64,000 bases of DNA from assembly GCF_000425165.1 (NCBI RefSeq), contig NZ_AULG01000013.1, positions 154,615-218,614 of the forward strand, in the 5' to 3' direction. The notes below the pieces were generated by a model, which did no database searches, was not told the DNA's origin, and was given only the letters and a program-made list of their open reading frames with translations. Below are positions 60,989 through 64,000 of the stretch, piece after piece. This DNA comes from Photobacterium halotolerans DSM 18316. GTDB lineage: Bacteria; Pseudomonadota; Gammaproteobacteria; Enterobacterales; Vibrionaceae. Made by a program: the position numbers and the translations under genes. Every line of letters starts with the position of its first letter. The first letter of the stretch is position 1.

Positions 60989-62980
60989 TTACGCCAGCAG
61001 CTCTTTCGCTGTACTGACCACGTTCTCAGTGGTGAAGCCGAACAGCTTGAACAGCTCGCCGGCCGGGGCTGACTCACCGAAGCTGGTCATGCCGATGATG
61101 CGGCCGTCAAAGCCCACGTACTTGTACCAGAAGTCAGCAATACCGGCTTCGATAGCGATACGGGCAGTCACATCCGATGGCAGCACAGACTCACGGTAAG
61201 CGGCGTCTTGCTTGTCGAACGCATCGGTGGACGGCATAGACACCACACGCACCTGCTTACCTTCGGCGCTCAGCTCGGCCGCGGCGTTCACTGCCAGCTC
61301 AACTTCAGAGCCGGTAGCAATCAAAATCAGCTCAGGCTTGCCGGCGCAGTCTTTCAGGATGTAACCCCCCTTGGCGATATCTGCAACCTGCGCGTCGTTA
61401 CGTTCCTGCTGGGCCAGGTTCTGGCGCGAGAAGATCAGCGCAGACGGCGCGTCTTTACGCTCAATGGCCAGTTTCCAGGCCACCGCCGATTCAACCTGGT
61501 CACACGGACGCCAGGTGCTCATGTTCGGGGTCAGGCGCAGCGAAGCGATTTGCTCCACCGGCTGGTGCGTCGGGCCGTCTTCACCCAGACCGATAGAATC
61601 GTGGGTATAGACCTGAATGTTCTGCACACCCATCAGCGCGGCCATGCGCATGGCGTTACGGGCATATTCCATGAACATCAGGAAAGTGGCGCCGTAAGGC
61701 ACAAAACCGCCGTGCAGGGCGATACCGTTGATGATGGCCGTCATGCCGAATTCACGCACACCGTAATGGATGTAGTTACCGGATGCGTCATCTGCGGTCA
61801 GCGACTTGGAGCCGGACCACATGGTCAGGTTTGACGGTGCCAGGTCGGCCGAGCCGCCCATGAACTCAGGCAGGATTTTGCCGAAGGCTTCCAGTGCGTT
61901 CTGAGAAGCTTTGCGGGAAGCGATGTTGGCCGGGTTGGCCTGCAGATCGGCAATGATCTGGCTGGTAGCGGCTTCCCACTGTGCCGGCAGTTCACCGTTG
62001 ACGCGACGCTTGAATTCCGCGGCCAGCTCTGGGTGCGCGGCTTCATACGCGGCCAGTTTTTCATTCCAGGTGGCTTCTTTGGCGGCGCCCGCTTCTTTGG
62101 CATCCCACTGCGCGTAAACGTCGGCAGGAATTTCAAACGGACCGTGCTGCCAGCCCAGGAATTCACGGGCGGCGGCGATTTCGTCGTGACCCAGCGGGGC
62201 ACCGTGACAGTCGTGAGAGCCGGCTTTGTTCGGCGAACCGAAACCAATGATGGTTTTGGTGCAGATCAGGGTTGGGCGAGGATCGGCTTTTGCCGCTTCG
62301 ATCGCCGCGTTGATGGCTGCGGAGTCGTGGCCGTCAACCGCCGGGATCACGTGCCAGCCGTAGGCTTCAAAACGCTTTGGTGTATCGTCGGAGAACCAGC
62401 CTTCCACGTGACCGTCGATGGAGATGCCGTTATCATCCCAGAAGGCGATCAGCTTGCCCAGACCCAGGGTACCGGCCAGCGAGCAGGCTTCGTGAGAAAT
62501 CCCTTCCATCAGGCAGCCATCGCCCAGGAACGCATAAGTATAGTGGTCAACCACATCGTGGCCGTCACGGTTAAACTGTGCAGCCAGCGATTTTTCAGCA
62601 ATCGCCATACCCACCGCATTGGAGATGCCCTGACCCAGAGGGCCGGTGGTGGTTTCGATGCCCGGCGCGTAGCCGTACTCAGGGTGACCCGGGGTTTTGG
62701 AGTGCAGCTGACGGAAGTGTTTCAGATCGTCAATCGACAGCTCGTAGCCGCTCAGGTGCAGCAGGGAGTAAATCAGCATAGAGCCGTGACCGTTGGACAG
62801 CACGAAGCGGTCGCGGTCAGCCCAGTTCGGGTTTTGCGGGTTGTGATTGAGGTGGTCGCGCCACAGCACTTCCGCGATGTCCGCCATCCCCATCGGGGCA
62901 CCCGGGTGGCCGGAGTTGGCCTGTTGTACACCGTCCATGCTCAGGGCACGGATAGCATTCGCTAATACTTTACGATCCAT
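60989..62980 (-). CDS. tkt: Transketolase
   Basis: A 663-residue TPP-dependent transketolase of the pentose phosphate pathway, transferring two-carbon units between sugar phosphates. Visible marks: [17 protein letters not shown] (~24-40), the TPP-binding [13 protein letters not shown] (~154-166) and the donor/acceptor-binding [14 protein letters not shown] (~466-479) typical of transketolases. Length matches E. coli TktA. It lies 79 bp downstream of the transaldolase gene on the same strand, forming the non-oxidative pentose phosphate operon. Confidence 0.96.
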   Translation of the reverse strand: MDRKVLANAIRALSMDGVQQANSGHPGAPMGMADIAEVLWRDHLNHNPQNPNWADRDRFVLSNGHGSMLIYSLLHLSGYELSIDDLKHFRQLHSKTPGHPEYGYAPGIETTTGPLGQGISNAVGMAIAEKSLAAQFNRDGHDVVDHYTYAFLGDGCLMEGISHEACSLAGTLGLGKLIAFWDDNGISIDGHVEGWFSDDTPKRFEAYGWHVIPAVDGHDSAAINAAIEAAKADPRPTLICTKTIIGFGSPNKAGSHDCHGAPLGHDEIAAAREFLGWQHGPFEIPADVYAQWDAKEAGAAKEATWNEKLAAYEAAHPELAAEFKRRVNGELPAQWEAATSQIIADLQANPANIASRKASQNALEAFGKILPEFMGGSADLAPSNLTMWSGSKSLTADDASGNYIHYGVREFGMTAIINGIALHGGFVPYGATFLMFMEYARNAMRMAALMGVQNIQVYTHDSIGLGEDGPTHQPVEQIASLRLTPNMSTWRPCDQVESAVAWKLAIERKDAPSALIFSRQNLAQQERNDAQVADIAKGGYILKDCAGKPELILIATGSEVELAVNAAAELSAEGKQVRVVSMPSTDAFDKQDAAYRESVLPSDVTARIAIEAGIADFWYKYVGFDGRIIGMTSFGESAPAGELFKLFGFTTENVVSTAKELLA

Positions 62981-63059
62981 AATTAGTTCTTCTTACTCAA
63001 TACAGGTTGGTCATAAACGAGTGAGAGCAGCGTTGTGCTGCTCTCAAATAGAAACGGGA

Positions 63060-64000
63060 TTACAGACGCGCTTCGATCATGGTTTCCAGTTTACCCTGGT
63101 CGATCGCGAAGTTACGGATCCCTTCCGCCAGCTTCTCGATGGCCATTGGGTCCTGGTTGTGATCCCACAGGAACTCCGCGTGGGTCATAGGTGCCGGACG
63201 CTCTTCAGACGCCACGTCAGCAGAGAGTTTCTGCACCACGTCACCCTGGGCTTCAGACAGCTCCTGCAGCAGCTGCGGGCTGATGGTCAGGCGGTCACAG
63301 CCGGCCAGCTCCAGGATCTCACCGGTGTTACGGAAGCTCGCGCCCATCACCACAGTGTTGTAGCCCAGGGCTTTGTAGTAGTTATAGATAGCCGTTACCG
63401 ACAGCACGCCCGGATCTTCAGCAGCGTCGAAGTCACGGCCTTCTTTGGCTTTGTACCAGTCCATGATGCGGCCGACGAACGGCGAGATCAGGTACACACC
63501 GGCTTCAGCACAGGCACGGGCCTGGGCAAAAGAGAACAGCAGAGTCAGGTTACAGTTGATGCCTTCTTTTTCCAGGATTTCGGCCGCGCGGATCCCTTCC
63601 CAGGTCGAAGCCAGTTTGATCAGGATGCGGTCGTTGCTGATGCCGGCATCGTTATACATTTTGATCAGCTTGCGGGCTTTGGCCACGCTGGCGTCGGTGT
63701 CATAAGACAGGCGGGCATCCACTTCAGTGGAGATACGGCCCGGCACCACATTGAGGATTTCTTTACCGATGTTGACCGCCAGTTTGTCACCGGCGTCTTC
63801 GATTTGCTGGGCTTTATCGCTGCTCTGCGCTTTGGCATAAGCAATCGCATCGTCGATGAGCGGTGCGTACTGTTCAATTTCTGCGGCTTTCAGGATCAGG
63901 GAAGGGTTGGTGGTGGCGTCTTGCGGTTGGTATTTCTTAATCGCTTCGATGTCGCCGGTATCGGCAACAACAGTAGTAAGTGCGCGCAGCTGTTCCAGTT
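63060..64000 (-). CDS. tal: Transaldolase (5' end outside window)
   Basis: The reading frame runs from the right window edge (starting [15 protein letters not shown]) to 63060; only about four N-terminal residues are missing compared with a typical ~316-residue transaldolase. Marks: [12 protein letters not shown] (catalytic-loop region), [17 protein letters not shown] and [18 protein letters not shown] (with the Schiff-base Lys in IKLASTWEG). It moves dihydroxyacetone units in the non-oxidative pentose phosphate pathway. Operonic with tkt. Confidence 0.95.
   Translation of the reverse strand, partial: LEQLRALTTVVADTGDIEAIKKYQPQDATTNPSLILKAAEIEQYAPLIDDAIAYAKAQSSDKAQQIEDAGDKLAVNIGKEILNVVPGRISTEVDARLSYDTDASVAKARKLIKMYNDAGISNDRILIKLASTWEGIRAAEILEKEGINCNLTLLFSFAQARACAEAGVYLISPFVGRIMDWYKAKEGRDFDAAEDPGVLSVTAIYNYYKALGYNTVVMGASFRNTGEILELAGCDRLTISPQLLQELSEAQGDVVQKLSADVASEERPAPMTHAEFLWDHNQDPMAIEKLAEGIRNFAIDQGKLETMIEARL

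Noticed and set aside
1..64000. CRISPR array, tRNA, rRNA or prophage
   Set aside because: No regularly spaced repeats, tRNA-like cloverleaf or phage structural genes recognised by eye; a covariance scan could still find small RNAs.

Overview
The window reads as a chromosomal segment of a marine gammaproteobacterium of the Vibrionaceae, most likely Photobacterium. This is inferred from three things: an integron attC site of Vibrio cholerae repeat (VCR) length and layout, an adjacent transaldolase-transketolase pair, and a holomycin-type dithiolopyrrolone gene cluster. I recall such a cluster from Photobacterium galatheae/halotolerans but could not check this against a database. No rRNA, tRNA, CRISPR array or integron integrase was recognised.

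Layout. Positions 1-13,100 hold mostly transport and regulatory accessory genes: the end of an ABC permease with its membrane-fusion partner, azlCD with a divergent LysR gene, an acyltransferase, a secreted polyhydroxybutyrate depolymerase, an MFS/LysR pair and a VOC protein/LysR pair. Positions 13,100-22,700 hold a BCCT betaine/choline carrier, a yjfIJ-[K+ channel]-yjfKLM envelope-stress type operon built around a PspA-like protein, a membrane-anchored unknown, and an EamA exporter with its LysR regulator. Positions 22,800-33,520 are a complete nitrate assimilation locus (nasA, cobA, nasT, nrtABC, nirBD). It has two sigma-54 promoters and two terminator-like leaders that suit ANTAR-mediated antitermination. 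Positions 33,700-37,700 hold an NHL beta-propeller protein, a small protein and a Cache chemoreceptor, which appear co-transcribed.

Positions 38,200-43,900 are an island. Five small, mostly AT-rich genes of unknown function are each followed by an attC site, with no integrase in view (a CALIN, cluster of attC lacking integrase). The array is cut off by a decayed IS91-family transposase. Two inverted copies of a ~130-bp palindromic repeat flank it. One cassette resembles pPIWI-associating nuclease proteins and another has a Cys/His motif, so the array may carry defence genes.

Positions 44,300-46,200 hold a DUF1007/NicO metal-transport pair behind a good Zur-box match. Positions 46,350-60,850 hold a DUF2938 gene and an ArsR-rhodanese regulator, followed by the dithiolopyrrolone cluster: exporter (HlmH-like), Cy-A-T NRPS with a cysteine-like code (HlmE), GMC oxidoreductase (HlmD), thioesterase (HlmC), acyl-CoA dehydrogenase (HlmB), N-acyltransferase (HlmA), group II truncated globin (HlmG), a metallophosphoesterase not in the Streptomyces set as I recall it, and an EpiD-like flavoprotein (HlmF). 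The thioredoxin-reductase-like dithiol oxidase HlmI is not in the window. A LysR/DUF1127 pair ends the region, and tal-tkt (minus strand) closes the window.
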